NCBI GenBank assembly: GCA_964629825.1
Contig: CAZVUW010000056.1
Span: forward strand, 1 to 21,514
Reading direction: 5' to 3'
Length of the DNA: 21,514 bases
From: CAZVUW01 sp964629825
GTDB taxonomy: Bacteria > Actinomycetota > Nitriliruptoria > Euzebyales > Egibacteraceae
In this document: piece after piece, positions 12,642 through 21,436 of the stretch
How positions within the stretch are numbered: the stretch's first letter is position 1
Layout: every line of letters starts with the position of its first letter
Made by a program: the position numbers and the translations under genes
Notes under the pieces: generated by a model
Database searches by the model: none
What the model was told of the DNA's origin: nothing
Seen by the model: the letters and a program-made list of their open reading frames with translations, nothing else

Positions 12642-13700
12642 TCAGCCGTCGGTGGGCGCATCCTCCGGCACGCCCGTGTCGCCACCCTCTGCGGGCGGCG
12701 GGCCGCCGGTGCCGCCAAGCGGACCGGACTCGGGGATGACCTGGCGGCTGTCGGGGTCCCACTCGCCGAAGCGCGGGTTGACCTCGATCTCGGCGGCCTC
12801 GTACTGCTCGGCCAGCCACGCCTGGATCGCCTCGCCGACCTGGGAGTCGGACAGCTCGGCGCGGATGTCGTCCTCGACGTCGGCGAGCTCGGGCTCGTTG
12901 CGGCCGAGCACCTCGATGATGTGGAATCCGAACTGGCTCTCCACCGGACCGACGACCTCGCCGACCTCGGCGTTGAAGGCGGCCTCCTCGAACTCGGGGA
13001 CCATCTGACCGCGGGCGAACTCGCCGAGTTCGCCGCCCTGCTCACCGCTGGCGGTGTCGATCGACTCGGCCTGGGCGATCTCCGCGAAGTCCTCGCCGTC
13101 CTCGAGGCGCTGGAGGATGTCCTGGGCCTCCTCCTCGGTCTCGACCAGGATGTGGCGCGCCTCGATGGTGTTGAAGCGGCGCTCCCGGTTCTCCTCGAAG
13201 AAGCTCTCGATCTCCTCCTGCGGAACCTCGATGTCGGCGCCGAGCTGCTCCTGGACCTGCTCCCGCAGGGCGATGTCGCGGATCTGGGCGGTGATCTGCT
13301 CCGGCGTCATGCCGGACTCGTCGACGATCTGGTCGAACTGCTCCTGACCGCCGACCTCCTCGATCAGCTCCTCACGGCGCTGCTCGACGTCCTCGTCGGT
13401 GATCTCGACGCCGAGCTCGCGCGCACCCTGGCGGACGACGGCGCTGTCGATCAGCTCGCTCAGCAGACGTGCCTGCACCTGCTCCTCGAGCGTCCCCTCG
13501 GTGTCGCTCTCGAGCTGCTGAGCGAACTGCTCGTTCTGAGACAGGGCCTCGAAGCGGGCGGTGACCTCCTCGATGGTGATCTCCTCACCGTTGACGGTCG
13601 CGGCGGCGTTGGGGTTGCCGCTCGGACCGCATCCGGAGGCGTACAGCGCCAGCAGCGCTACGACGGCGAGCAGGCGGGCGGGGCGGGTGAACGTGCGCAC
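12642..13700 (-). CDS. Lipoprotein peptidyl-prolyl isomerase/foldase (SurA_N + PpiC type)
   Basis: Starting at GTG 13700, the 352-residue product has a lipoprotein signal (VRTFTRPARLLAVVALLALYASGC) with lipobox ASGC and the lipidated Cys at residue 24. A SurA-N-like helical domain (VNGEEITIEEVTARFE onward) surrounds a parvulin domain (about 180-275: ARHILVETEEEAQDILQRL, GELGEFARGQMVPEFEEAAF, SQFGFHIIEVLGR). A Pro/Gly-rich, disordered tail ends it. It would help fold secreted proteins outside the membrane. The mature part is very acidic (many Glu/Asp-Gln runs). A TTG at 13715 in frame would add five residues; neither start has a strong Shine-Dalgarno. It occupies the place between mfd and mazG/eno. 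Confidence 0.9.
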   Translation of the reverse strand: MRTFTRPARLLAVVALLALYASGCGPSGNPNAAATVNGEEITIEEVTARFEALSQNEQFAQQLESDTEGTLEEQVQARLLSELIDSAVVRQGARELGVEITDEDVEQRREELIEEVGGQEQFDQIVDESGMTPEQITAQIRDIALREQVQEQLGADIEVPQEEIESFFEENRERRFNTIEARHILVETEEEAQDILQRLEDGEDFAEIAQAESIDTASGEQGGELGEFARGQMVPEFEEAAFNAEVGEVVGPVESQFGFHIIEVLGRNEPELADVEDDIRAELSDSQVGEAIQAWLAEQYEAAEIEVNPRFGEWDPDSRQVIPESGPLGGTGGPPPAEGGDTGVPEDAPTDG

Positions 13701-13737
13701 AGGAGATCCATCCAAAGCAAAGGGAGCGGTTCCGACG

Positions 13738-13743
13738 ATTCTA
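13738..13743 (-). promoter_or_regulatory. -10 element of the ppiC-like-mazG operon
   Basis: TAGAAT on the minus strand is the best -10 match in the window (five of six to TATAAT). It would start transcription around 13731 and give a leader of about 30 nt. No clear -35 is seen in the GC-rich sequence upstream. It lies 41 bp after the mfd stop. Confidence 0.5.
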
Positions 13744-13784
13744 GGCGGTCGGGTCGGCTCGGCGTATTGACGGGCCCTGCAATC

Positions 13785-16700
13785 CTAGTTGCGCGGCCGG
13801 GAGGTGGAGAACACATCTCGCAACATCCTGGCGACGCCACCCACGAGGTCGCCGCCACGCGGCAGGGGCAGCTCCAGCGCACCGGCGGCCGCGTTGTAGA
13901 GCGCGTCGGGGTGCACGCGCGCCAGCCGGACCTCCTGCGAGTCCGTGAGCGAGACCGGCGTCACCCGCAGCGTCCGCCGCGGCGTCGTGGTGAGCTCGCG
14001 GATGCCCCAGCGGCGGATGGCGGCGCGCAGCGCCGCGATCGCCAGCAGGCGCTCGGTCGGCGGGGGCGGTGGGCCGTAGCGGTCGGCCAGCTCCTCGCGG
14101 ACGGCCTTTACGCCGGCCGCGTCGCGGACCGCCGCGATCTTGCGGTAGGCCTCCAGCCGCAGGGCCTCGTCGGCGATGTAGTCCTTCGGCAGGTGCGCGT
14201 CGACGGGCAGGTCGATGGAGATCTCGGGCTCCGGCTCGCGCGGCGACAGCCCCGAGCGGCCGGCCTTCAGGTCCTCGACCGCCTCGCGCATCAGCTGGGC
14301 GTAGGTCTCGAAGCCGACCGTGGCGACGTGCCCGGACTGCTCGGCCGACAGCACGTTGCCCGCGCCGCGGATCTCGAGGTCGCGCAGCGCGATCGCCAGG
14401 CCGGAGCCGAGACCGGTGTGGGTCGAGACGGTCTCGAGGCGCTTGTAGGCCTCCTCCGTCATGGAGCGCTCCTCGGGGAAGAAGAGGTAGGCATAGCCGC
14501 GCACCGACGAGCGGCCCACGCGCCCCCGCAGCTGGTACATCTGCGCCAGGCCCAGGAGATCCGCGCGCTCGATGATCAGAGTGTTCGCGTTGGGCACGTC
14601 CAGCCCCGACTCGATGATCGTGGTGCAGACGAGCACGTCGAACTCGCGCTCCCAGAAGCGCAGCATCGTGCGCTCGAGCGCGGCCTCGTCCATCTGCCCG
14701 TGGGCGATCTCGACGCGCGCGCCCGGGATCAGCTCGCGTACGCGCTCGGCGGCCGCGGCGATGGTCTGGACCTGGTTGTGCACCCAGAAGACCTGGCCCT
14801 CGCGCAGCAGCTCGCGCCGCACGGCCAGGGCGGCCAGGCGCTCATCCCACTCGCCGACGTGCGTGACGACGGGCTGGCGCTCCTCGGGCGGCGTGTCGAT
14901 GGTCGACAGATCGCGGATCCCGGTGATGGCCATCTCGAGCGTGCGCGGGATCGGCGTGGCGGTCATCGTCAAAACGTCCACGTCGGTGCGCAGCTTCTTG
15001 AGCCGCTCCTTGTGAGCGACGCCGAAGCGCTGCTCCTCGTCGATGACGACCAGCCCCAGGTCGTGGAAGCGGACGTCGGCGCCGAGCAGGCGGTGGGTTC
15101 CGACCACGAGGTCGACCGTGCCGGCCGCCAGGCCCTCGATGATCTCGCGCTGCTCGCGGGCCGATACGAAGCGCGACAGCATCCGCACCTTGACCGGGAA
15201 GCCGGAGAAGCGCTCCGAGAAGGTCTCGAAGTGCTGCTGAGCGAGCAGCGTGGTCGGCACCAGCACGGCCACCTGCTTGCCGTCGAACACGGACTTGGCC
15301 GCCGCGCGCACGGCGATCTCGGTCTTGCCGAAGCCGACGTCGCCGCAGATCAGCCGGTCCATCGGCAGCGGCGCCTCCATGTCGGCCTTGACCTGCTCGA
15401 CCGCCTCGAGCTGGTCCGGGGTCTCGACATGGGGGAAGGCCTGCTCCAGCTCGACCTGCCAGGGCGTGTCCGGCGAGTGGGCGTGCCCTTCGGAGTGCAT
15501 GCGGGCGGAGTAGAGCCGGATCAGCTCCGCGGCCATGTCGCGGACGGCCTTGCGAACCTTGCTGCGGGCGCGCTCCCAGTCGCCGCCGCCCAGGCGCATG
15601 ATCCGCGGCTCCTCGCCGCCGACGTAGCGCGCGATGGCGTCGACCTGGTCGCTGGGGACGTACAGGCGGTCCCCGCCGGCGTACTCCAGGACCACGTAGT
15701 CGCGGGTGACCGTGCCGGTGTGGCCACCGCCGACGGCGGTGGTGGTGCCGCGCAGCTCGCGCGTGACCATGCCCACGTAGGTGCCGATGCCGTGGACGCT
15801 GTGCACGACCGGGTCGCCGGGCGCGAGGTCGAGGACCGTCTCCCCGGCGGCGCGCTTGCTCGGAAGGCGCCGGCTGGCGCGGCTGCGCCGGGGCCCGAAC
15901 AGGTCCCACTCGCCCAGGACGATGAAGCCGAGCTCGGGCGCGCGGAAGCCCTCCCGCAGCGGGGATTCGGTGATGACCACACGACCCGTCGGCGCGTCCT
16001 CCGGGGCCGGCACCTCCTCGACCACGGGCGCTGCGATGCCGGCCTCGCGCAGGACCTCGGCCAGGCGCAGCGCGGCGCCGTGCCCGGAGGTGGTGAGGAC
16101 CGCCAGGTGGCCGTCGAGGGATGCTCGACGGACGTGGACCGCGGCGGCCTCGATGTCGCCGCGGAAGGACTCCCACGGCAGGCCGGGCACGTCGGCGCCG
16201 CCGAACGGCGTCAGCTCCCAGACCGGGCCGCGGGCGCGCGCCTGCACCTGCTCCCAGGGGGCGTAGCCGACGACGTCGCCCTCGCCGGCGTTGAGGAACC
16301 CGGCGGCCTCTTCGTCGCCCCAGCCGGCGACCAGCAGCGCCTCGGCCTGCTCCCGCAGCTCGGCGGCGCGGTCCACGACGCGCACCACGTCGACGACTGC
16401 CATGCCGCTGCCGGGCGGGAAGAAGTCGGGCAGGTGCGCCGGAGTCGGGTGCAGTGCCGTGACCAGGGACTCGACGCCCTCGAACGCGACGCCGTCGGCC
16501 AGCAGCTCGAGCTGGTCGGCCAGCGCGGGCAGGCGCTTGGCCAGCATCCGCGCGGTGTCGACAGTTTCGGCGTCGATGACCAGCTCGCGGGCGGCGTCGA
16601 TGCTGACCGACGACAGCACCTCGATGGTGCGCTGGTTGGCGGCCGAGAAGGAGCGCAGCTCGTCTACGTCGTCGCCGAAGAACTCGACGCGCATGGGGTG

Positions 16701-17300
16701 GTCGGCGGCGCTGGGGAAGACGTCCACGATCCCGCCGCGCACCGCGAACTCGCCGCGGCGCTCGACCATCGCCGTGCGACTGTAGCCGAGCGCGGCCAGG
16801 GCGTCGACCAACCCGTCCAGCCCGCCCGAGTAGCGGGCGTCCAGGCGCACGGGCTCGCGCTCGGCCAGCCGCGGGTCCATGGGCTGGAGCAGCGCGCGCA
16901 CCGGCGCCACGACCGCCCGCAGGGGGACCTCCTCGAGGCCTGCGATGGTGCGGCGCAGGCGGTCGAGCACGCGCAGCCGCTGGCCCACCGTCGCGGGCTG
17001 GGGCGACAGGCGCTCGTGCGGAAGGGTCTCCCAGGGCGGGAAGTGCGCCACCGCGTCGTCGCCGAGATACGCCCCGAGGTCATCGCAGACGGCCTCGGCA
17101 TCCTTCTCGGTCGGCACGACGACCAGCAGCGGCCGGTCGACCGCGCTGTCGGGCCGGGTGGCGAGCAGGGCCAGCGTGAAGCTGCGCAGCGCGCCGCCCA
17201 CCACGATCTGGCCCGGCTCGAGCACCTCGGACAGCTGCTCGTGGCCGCGCTTCAGCAGCCCAGCGAGCGGGCCGTTCCGGTGGTCGGGCATCTCTCCCAT
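13785..17300 (-). CDS. mfd: Transcription-repair coupling factor Mfd
   Basis: About 1171 residues, the normal Mfd length. In order: UvrB-homologous N-terminal domains (VVVPTEKDAEAVCDDLGAYL, FPPWETLPHERLSP, RGEFAVRGGIVDVFP); the RNA-polymerase-interacting domain near residue 495 (DPVVHSVHGIGTYVGM); the translocase with Walker A GDVGFGKTE near 650, Walker B/DEEQ near 752 (VIDEEQRFGVAHKE) and TMTATPIPRTL; helicase motifs V/VI with GRVGRSSVRGYAYL near 925; and the C-terminal TRCF domain. It removes stalled RNA polymerase from lesions and recruits UvrA. The start is uncertain: ATG 17300, ATG 17291 or TTG 17327; GGGAGAG abuts the second ATG and is too close to serve it. It lies 67 bp after pth. Confidence 0.97.
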   Translation of the reverse strand: MGEMPDHRNGPLAGLLKRGHEQLSEVLEPGQIVVGGALRSFTLALLATRPDSAVDRPLLVVVPTEKDAEAVCDDLGAYLGDDAVAHFPPWETLPHERLSPQPATVGQRLRVLDRLRRTIAGLEEVPLRAVVAPVRALLQPMDPRLAEREPVRLDARYSGGLDGLVDALAALGYSRTAMVERRGEFAVRGGIVDVFPSAADHPMRVEFFGDDVDELRSFSAANQRTIEVLSSVSIDAARELVIDAETVDTARMLAKRLPALADQLELLADGVAFEGVESLVTALHPTPAHLPDFFPPGSGMAVVDVVRVVDRAAELREQAEALLVAGWGDEEAAGFLNAGEGDVVGYAPWEQVQARARGPVWELTPFGGADVPGLPWESFRGDIEAAAVHVRRASLDGHLAVLTTSGHGAALRLAEVLREAGIAAPVVEEVPAPEDAPTGRVVITESPLREGFRAPELGFIVLGEWDLFGPRRSRASRRLPSKRAAGETVLDLAPGDPVVHSVHGIGTYVGMVTRELRGTTTAVGGGHTGTVTRDYVVLEYAGGDRLYVPSDQVDAIARYVGGEEPRIMRLGGGDWERARSKVRKAVRDMAAELIRLYSARMHSEGHAHSPDTPWQVELEQAFPHVETPDQLEAVEQVKADMEAPLPMDRLICGDVGFGKTEIAVRAAAKSVFDGKQVAVLVPTTLLAQQHFETFSERFSGFPVKVRMLSRFVSAREQREIIEGLAAGTVDLVVGTHRLLGADVRFHDLGLVVIDEEQRFGVAHKERLKKLRTDVDVLTMTATPIPRTLEMAITGIRDLSTIDTPPEERQPVVTHVGEWDERLAALAVRRELLREGQVFWVHNQVQTIAAAAERVRELIPGARVEIAHGQMDEAALERTMLRFWEREFDVLVCTTIIESGLDVPNANTLIIERADLLGLAQMYQLRGRVGRSSVRGYAYLFFPEERSMTEEAYKRLETVSTHTGLGSGLAIALRDLEIRGAGNVLSAEQSGHVATVGFETYAQLMREAVEDLKAGRSGLSPREPEPEISIDLPVDAHLPKDYIADEALRLEAYRKIAAVRDAAGVKAVREELADRYGPPPPPTERLLAIAALRAAIRRWGIRELTTTPRRTLRVTPVSLTDSQEVRLARVHPDALYNAAAGALELPLPRGGDLVGGVARMLRDVFSTSRPRN

Positions 17301-17342
17301 GCTGTCGTGCGAGGGGTCGGGCGGCAAAGCCGTCGGGCGGAC

Positions 17343-17364
17343 GGCCGGGCTGGCGAACCCGGCC
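17343..17364 (-). terminator. Hairpin after pth
   Basis: GGCCGGG (17343-17349) pairs with CCCGGCC (17358-17364) over an 8-nt loop, starting 3 nt after the pth stop codon. It has no T-run, so it may attenuate rather than stop transcription into mfd. Confidence 0.35.
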
Positions 17365-17367
17365 CGG

Positions 17368-17994
17368 CTAGTGGTGCCGGTTCTGCGCGGCCTCCAGGCC
17401 CAGCTCGATGATGTCGAGGATGGCGTCGCAGGCGCGCTCGATGGTGACGTCGATCTGCTCCCGCTCCGCGGGACTGAAGCGCTTCAGGACGTAAGACGCC
17501 GGATCCTGGCGCCCAGGAGGCCGGCCGATGCCGATCCGCACCCGGATGTAGTCGCCGGTGCCGATGCGCCGGCGGATGTCCTTGAGGCCGTTGTGACCAC
17601 CGTCGCCGCCGCCGCGCTTGAGACGCAGCTTGGCGAGCTCCAGGTCGAGGTCGTCGTGGACCACGATCAGCCGGTCGGGGTCGGCCTTGTAGAAGGCGAG
17701 CAGCGATTGGACCGGCCCGCCGGAGAGGTTCATGTAGCCGAACGGCACGGCCAGGGACAGCGGCGTTCCGCCGGGGCGGTCGAAGGTGTCGGCGATCTGC
17801 GCCTGCGCCTTGTGCGGCTTGAAGCTGGCGCCGAGGCGCTCGGCGAGCCTCCGGACCACGTCGGCTCCGAGGTTGTGGCGGGTGCCGCCGTACTCGGCCT
17901 CGGGGTTGCCGAGGCCGACCACGATCCAGCGCTGGGTGGTCACCTCATCCTCCCGACCGCCCAGGCCCCTGCGCAGGCGGTCGAGCAGGGCCAT
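17368..17994 (-). CDS. pth: Peptidyl-tRNA hydrolase
   Basis: This 208-residue esterase recycles peptidyl-tRNA. Visible motifs are IVVGLGNPEAEYGGTRHNLGADVV with the catalytic His in TRHN, PFGYMNLSGGPV with the conserved Asn, IVVHDDLDLELAKLRLKRGGGDGGHNGLKDI with the Asp and second Asn, and YIRVRIGIGRPPG. The ATG at 17994 lies 4 bp after the rplY stop but has no good ribosome site. A GTG at 17943 (product 191 residues, beginning TTQRWIVVGLGNP) has GGGAGG five nt upstream and matches the usual family N-terminus, so it may be the true start; the extra 17 codons nevertheless have coding-like third bases. It is cotranscribed with rplY. Confidence 0.95.
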   Translation of the reverse strand: MALLDRLRRGLGGREDEVTTQRWIVVGLGNPEAEYGGTRHNLGADVVRRLAERLGASFKPHKAQAQIADTFDRPGGTPLSLAVPFGYMNLSGGPVQSLLAFYKADPDRLIVVHDDLDLELAKLRLKRGGGDGGHNGLKDIRRRIGTGDYIRVRIGIGRPPGRQDPASYVLKRFSPAEREQIDVTIERACDAILDIIELGLEAAQNRHH

Positions 17995-17998
17995 CGGG

Positions 17999-18652
17999 CT
18001 ACTCGCCCTCGCCCTCGGACTCGGCCGCCGCGTCGGCGCCGCCCTCCTCGGTGGCCTCGGTGGCGCCCTCCTCGAGGTCCGCCTCGGCCTCGACCGTCGG
18101 GACCGTGACCGTGACCACGACGGAGTCCGGGTCCTCGGTGGTCTCGACGCCCGCTGGGAGCTCCAGGTCGCCGACGCGCTTGACGTCGCCGACCTGCAGG
18201 TCGGAGATGTCCAGGGTGATCTGGTCCGGCACCTCGAGCGGCAGGACCTCGACCGGCAGGGTGAGCAGGACCTGCTCGACCACGCCGCCCTCGTCCACGC
18301 CAGGCGCCTCGCCCTCGACCACGATCGGGACGTCGACGTTGATCTTGACGTTGCGGTTGACCGTGACGAAGTCGACGTGCAGGACCTCGCGGCGAACCGG
18401 GTGGCGCTGGATCTCACGCGCGATCGCGAGCTGCGTGTCGCCGTCGATGTCCAGGCGCAGGATCGCGTTCGCACCCGCGTCGGTGTGCAGCGCGTGGTAC
18501 AGCTCGAGCGCGTCCACGGAGACGGGCACCGGGGTCTCGAGGTCGGCGCCGTAGGCGATGGCGGGGACGCGGCCCGCACGGCGAAGAGCGCGCGCCTCAC
18601 CCTTGCCGTTGCCGGCGCGAGCGGTGGCGGCGAGGGCAACCTGCTTGGACAT
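17999..18652 (-). CDS. rplY: Ribosomal protein bL25, long Ctc/TL5 form
   Basis: This 217-residue protein has an N-terminal 5S-rRNA-binding L25 domain (LAATARAGNGKGEARALRRAGRVPAIAYG, then REIQRHPVRREVLHVDFVTV), a C-terminal TL5-type beta domain (VKINVDVPIVVEGEAPGVDEGGVVEQVLLTLPVEVLPLEVP, then ISDLQVGD) and a very acidic Glu/Ala tail of about 35 residues. It is the two-domain Ctc version common in Gram-positive and actinobacterial genomes. ATG 18652 is preceded by AGGAG nine nt upstream. The upstream region, where its promoter should lie, is interrupted by an assembly gap. It is followed by pth at 4 bp. Confidence 0.96.
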   Translation of the reverse strand: MSKQVALAATARAGNGKGEARALRRAGRVPAIAYGADLETPVPVSVDALELYHALHTDAGANAILRLDIDGDTQLAIAREIQRHPVRREVLHVDFVTVNRNVKINVDVPIVVEGEAPGVDEGGVVEQVLLTLPVEVLPLEVPDQITLDISDLQVGDVKRVGDLELPAGVETTEDPDSVVVTVTVPTVEAEADLEEGATEATEEGGADAAAESEGEGE

Positions 18653-18866
18653 GAGGGGACGCTCCTGTGTGCGGATCGTGTGCGGGAGATCTGGGCCGCC
18701 GCTCGGGACGGCCTTCGCCGCACCTGAGGGCAGGGTTGTGCGCCGCGCTCGGGGCGCCGACAGCCGCCAACGGTACCCGCTGCCCGCCACCCGCAGCAAC
18801 CTGATCCCGCATCCGGCGATATGCCGGCCCCTCAGAACCGGGGACCGGCCACCAACGACGCGGGGG

Positions 18867-19014
18867 CCAACCACAGCGGACCAACCACCCNNNNNNNNNN
18901 NNNNNNNNNNNNNNNNNNNNNNNNNNNNNNNNNNNNNNNNNNNNNNNNNNNNNNNNNNNNNNNNNNNNNNNNNNNNNNNNNNNNNNNNNNGCCCAACCAC
19001 AGGGGACCAACCAC
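18867..19014. repeat. Short direct repeats (CCAACCAC, 14-nt spacing) on both sides of the assembly gap
   Basis: CCAACCAC occurs at 18867-18874, 18881-18888, 18993-19000 and 19007-19014, always 14 nt apart within each pair. The left and right pairs differ by few bases over about 24 nt. The Ns between them hide an unknown number of further copies. The complementary strand, which is the coding strand of both flanking genes, is rich in GG-TT-GG steps. Confidence 0.75.
18891..18990. other. Assembly gap of 100 Ns
   Basis: Exactly 100 Ns, the usual placeholder for a gap of unknown size, fall in the 383-bp space between prs and rplY. Apart from the flanking repeats and the rplY ribosome site I see nothing recognisable between 18653 and 19035; any promoter for rplY may be in the missing part. 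Confidence 0.95.
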
Positions 19015-19035
19015 CCGCCCGTCAACGCTTCGTCA

Positions 19036-20004
19036 TCAAGATTGATTCTGATCGTCGAACAGCTCGCTGACGCTCTCGTCCTCGAAGATGGCCTTCATGG
19101 TCGAGGCGACGATCGGCGCGACCGAGCAGACCTCGATCTTGGAGGTGTCCCCCTCCGGCAGGGGCAGCGTGTTGGTGACCACGACGCGCTCGATGGGCGA
19201 CTCAGCCAGCCGCTCCAGGGCCGGCCCGGACAGCACGGGGTGTGTGGCGCAGACGATGACGCGGGCGGCGCCGCGCTCCATCAGGGCCTCGGCAGCGCCG
19301 ACGATCGTGCCGGCGGTGTCGATCATGTCGTCGACCAGGACGCAGGTGCGGCCCTCGACCTCGCCCACGACGGCCAGGGTCTTGGCGACGTTGTGGGCGG
19401 TCCGGACCTTCGCGAGGAAGGCCAGGCGCGCGTCCGGCAGGCGCGACTGGTACTTGGCGGCGAGCTTGACCCCGCCGGCGTCCGGCGAGGCGATGACCAG
19501 CCGCTCGTCGGCGAAGTGCTCGATGAGCCAGCCGACCAGCAGTGGCACCGCGGTCAGGGAGTCCATCGGCTGGTTGAAGAAGCCCTGGATCTGACCGGTG
19601 TGCAGATCGACCGAGACGACCCGGTCGGCGCCGGCCTGCGTCAGCAGGTCCGCGAGCAGACGGGCCGTGATCGCCTCGCGCGAGCGCGCCTTGCGGTCCT
19701 GGCGGGCGTAGCCGTAGAAGGGCACCACCGCGACGATCCGCTTGGCCGACGCCCGCTTGGCGGCGTCGATCATGATCAGCTGCTCCATGATGTTGCGGTT
19801 CACCGGGTGGCAGTGCGTCTGGATGAGGAAGACGTCGCTGCCCCGGATGTTCTCGCGGTAGCGCACGTAGATCTCGCCGTTGGCGAACTCGTGGATGTCC
19901 ACGTCGCCCAGGCGCATGCCGAGGTGGTCAACCACCTCTCGGGCCAGGTCCAGCGTCCCCGTGCCCGAGAAGATCTGCATGCGCTTCTTGGTGACGACCT
20001 CCAT
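19036..20004 (-). CDS. prs: Ribose-phosphate pyrophosphokinase (PRPP synthetase)
   Basis: This 322-residue enzyme makes PRPP from ribose 5-phosphate and ATP for nucleotide, His and Trp synthesis. Family blocks are IHEFANGEIYVRYRENIRGSDVFLIQ, the ATP/Mg segment VVPFYGYARQDRKARSREAI, VVSVDLHTGQIQGFF, IASPDAGGVKLA, and the PRPP-binding loop CVLVDDMIDTAGTI. The N-terminus VVTKKRMQIFSGTG is as in other actinobacterial Prs, supporting ATG 20004 even though no Shine-Dalgarno is seen. It begins 6 bp after the glmU stop, so the two are cotranscribed, as in other actinobacteria. Confidence 0.97.
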   Translation of the reverse strand: MEVVTKKRMQIFSGTGTLDLAREVVDHLGMRLGDVDIHEFANGEIYVRYRENIRGSDVFLIQTHCHPVNRNIMEQLIMIDAAKRASAKRIVAVVPFYGYARQDRKARSREAITARLLADLLTQAGADRVVSVDLHTGQIQGFFNQPMDSLTAVPLLVGWLIEHFADERLVIASPDAGGVKLAAKYQSRLPDARLAFLAKVRTAHNVAKTLAVVGEVEGRTCVLVDDMIDTAGTIVGAAEALMERGAARVIVCATHPVLSGPALERLAESPIERVVVTNTLPLPEGDTSKIEVCSVAPIVASTMKAIFEDESVSELFDDQNQS

Positions 20005-20010
20005 GGCGGT

Positions 20011-21396
20011 CTAGCCCTTCTGCTTGCGCTGACGCGCGCGTTCTGCGTAGCCCTCGATGATCCGCTGCTCGGAGCGCTCGACGGCGAGCGCGCCGTCGGG
20101 GACGTCCTTGGTGATGACCGATCCGGCGCCGGTGAAGGCGTCCCTGCCCACGGTCACCGGTGCGACGAGCATCGTGTCGCTGCCGATCTTGGCGCCGTCG
20201 CCGATCACGGTGCGGTGCTTGGAGAAGCCGTCGTAGTTGACCGTCACGGTGGCGGCGCCGATGTTTGCGCCGCGGCCGATCTCGGTGTCGCCGACGTAGG
20301 ACAGGTGGGGGACCTTGCTGCCCTCGCCGACGGTGGAGTTCTTGATCTCGACGTAGGCGCCGGCCTTGGCGCCGCGCTCGAGGCGCGTGCCGGGGCGCAG
20401 GAACGTGAAGGGACCGACGGTCGTCTCGGGGCCGATGCTGGCGCCGTTGGCGACCGTGTAGGTGACGTTCGCGCCGTCCCCGACGGTCGTGTCGACCAGG
20501 CGCGTGCTCGGGCCGATGACCGCGCCCGAACCGATCCGCGTGGCGCCCTCCAGGTGTGTGCCGGGCAGAAGGACGGCGTCGACGCCGATCTCGACGTCGG
20601 CGTCCACGTAGGTCGTGGCGGGGTCGATGACCGTGACCCCGGCGCGGCCGTGCTCGGCGAGGATGCGCGCCCTCAGCGCCGCGCCCAGCTCCGCCAGCTG
20701 CACGCGGTCGTTGGCGCCGGCCGTGATCTCGGGCGAGGTCAGGACCGCCCCCACTCCGCCGGGGCGGGCGGTCAGCGGGCCGATGACGTCGGTGAGGTAC
20801 TCCTCGCCCTGGTCGTTGTCGGCGCGCAGCGCCGTCAGCTCGCTCGCCAGCGCCGCCGCGTCGAAGGCGTACATGGACGAGTTGACCTCGTCCACGGCCA
20901 GCTCGGCCTCGGTCGCGTCGCGGTGCTCGACGATCCGCATGACGACACCGGACTCGTCCCGCAGCACGCGGCCGTAGCCGGTCGGGTCGGCCAGACGAGT
21001 CGTGAGCAGCGTCGCGGCGTGCTCGCCGTGGCTGGTCAGCAGGGCCTCGAGGGCCTCGGGGGTCACCAGCGGTGAGTCGCCCGGCAGCACCAGCACGGTG
21101 TCCGCCCCCTTGGTGGCGCCCGACTCAAGGGCGACGCGCACGGCGTGCCCGGTGCCGCGCTGTTCGGCCTGGACGACCGTTGTCAGCCCGGGCAGCCCGG
21201 CGGCCTCGGCCTCGGCGGCGACCGCCTCGGCCTGGTGGCCGACCACCACGACGACGTGGTCAAGGCCGAGGGGGCGAAGGGCCTCCAGAACCCAGCGCAG
21301 CATGGTCCGCCCCGCCACGGGGTGCAGGACCTTGGCCAGGTCAGAGCGGAAGCGTGTGCCCTTGCCCGCAGCGAGGACGATCGCGGCGGTGCTCAT
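20011..21396 (-). CDS. glmU: Bifunctional UDP-GlcNAc pyrophosphorylase / GlcN-1-P acetyltransferase
   Basis: This 461-residue bifunctional enzyme makes UDP-GlcNAc for peptidoglycan. The N-terminal uridyltransferase domain (about 1-230) has the LAAGKGTRFRSDLAKVLHPVAGR nucleotide loop, QAEQRGTGHAVRVAL, GDSPLVTPE and the Mg-binding NDR region (ANDRVQLAEL). The C-terminal left-handed beta-helix acetyltransferase has hexapeptide repeats (IGSGAVIGPSTRL through VGRDAFTGAGSVITKDV), including RPGTRLERGAKAGAYVEIKNSTVG and the catalytic-His-region equivalent HLSYVGDTEIGRGANIGAATVTVNYDG. ATG 21396 has GGAGG 3 nt upstream (GGAGGACCATG), a short spacing. tRNA-Gln lies 40 bp upstream on the same strand. Confidence 0.98.
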   Translation of the reverse strand: MSTAAIVLAAGKGTRFRSDLAKVLHPVAGRTMLRWVLEALRPLGLDHVVVVVGHQAEAVAAEAEAAGLPGLTTVVQAEQRGTGHAVRVALESGATKGADTVLVLPGDSPLVTPEALEALLTSHGEHAATLLTTRLADPTGYGRVLRDESGVVMRIVEHRDATEAELAVDEVNSSMYAFDAAALASELTALRADNDQGEEYLTDVIGPLTARPGGVGAVLTSPEITAGANDRVQLAELGAALRARILAEHGRAGVTVIDPATTYVDADVEIGVDAVLLPGTHLEGATRIGSGAVIGPSTRLVDTTVGDGANVTYTVANGASIGPETTVGPFTFLRPGTRLERGAKAGAYVEIKNSTVGEGSKVPHLSYVGDTEIGRGANIGAATVTVNYDGFSKHRTVIGDGAKIGSDTMLVAPVTVGRDAFTGAGSVITKDVPDGALAVERSEQRIIEGYAERARQRKQKG

Positions 21397-21436
21397 GGTC
21401 CTCCAGGGGTCAGCGGGGGCTCGTCCGGGGTCGGGA

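Noticed and set aside
12921..17411. A 1496-codon open frame on the plus strand opposite mfd and the ppiC-like gene
   Set aside because: Mirror of genuine minus-strand genes with complete family motifs; long antisense frames are expected at this GC content and the product is a low-complexity Leu/Asp/Arg/Ala sequence.
17461..17500. A second TTA triplet on the minus strand within pth
   Set aside because: It spans TCT-TAC codons (Ser-Tyr) and is out of frame.
18867..19014. Possible CRISPR array at the repeats beside the gap
   Set aside because: The repeat units are only 8-14 nt with no spacers of regular length, and no cas gene is nearby.
19042..21075. A 677-codon plus-strand frame opposite prs and glmU
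   Set aside because: Antisense shadow of two clearly identified enzymes, with biased composition and no motif.
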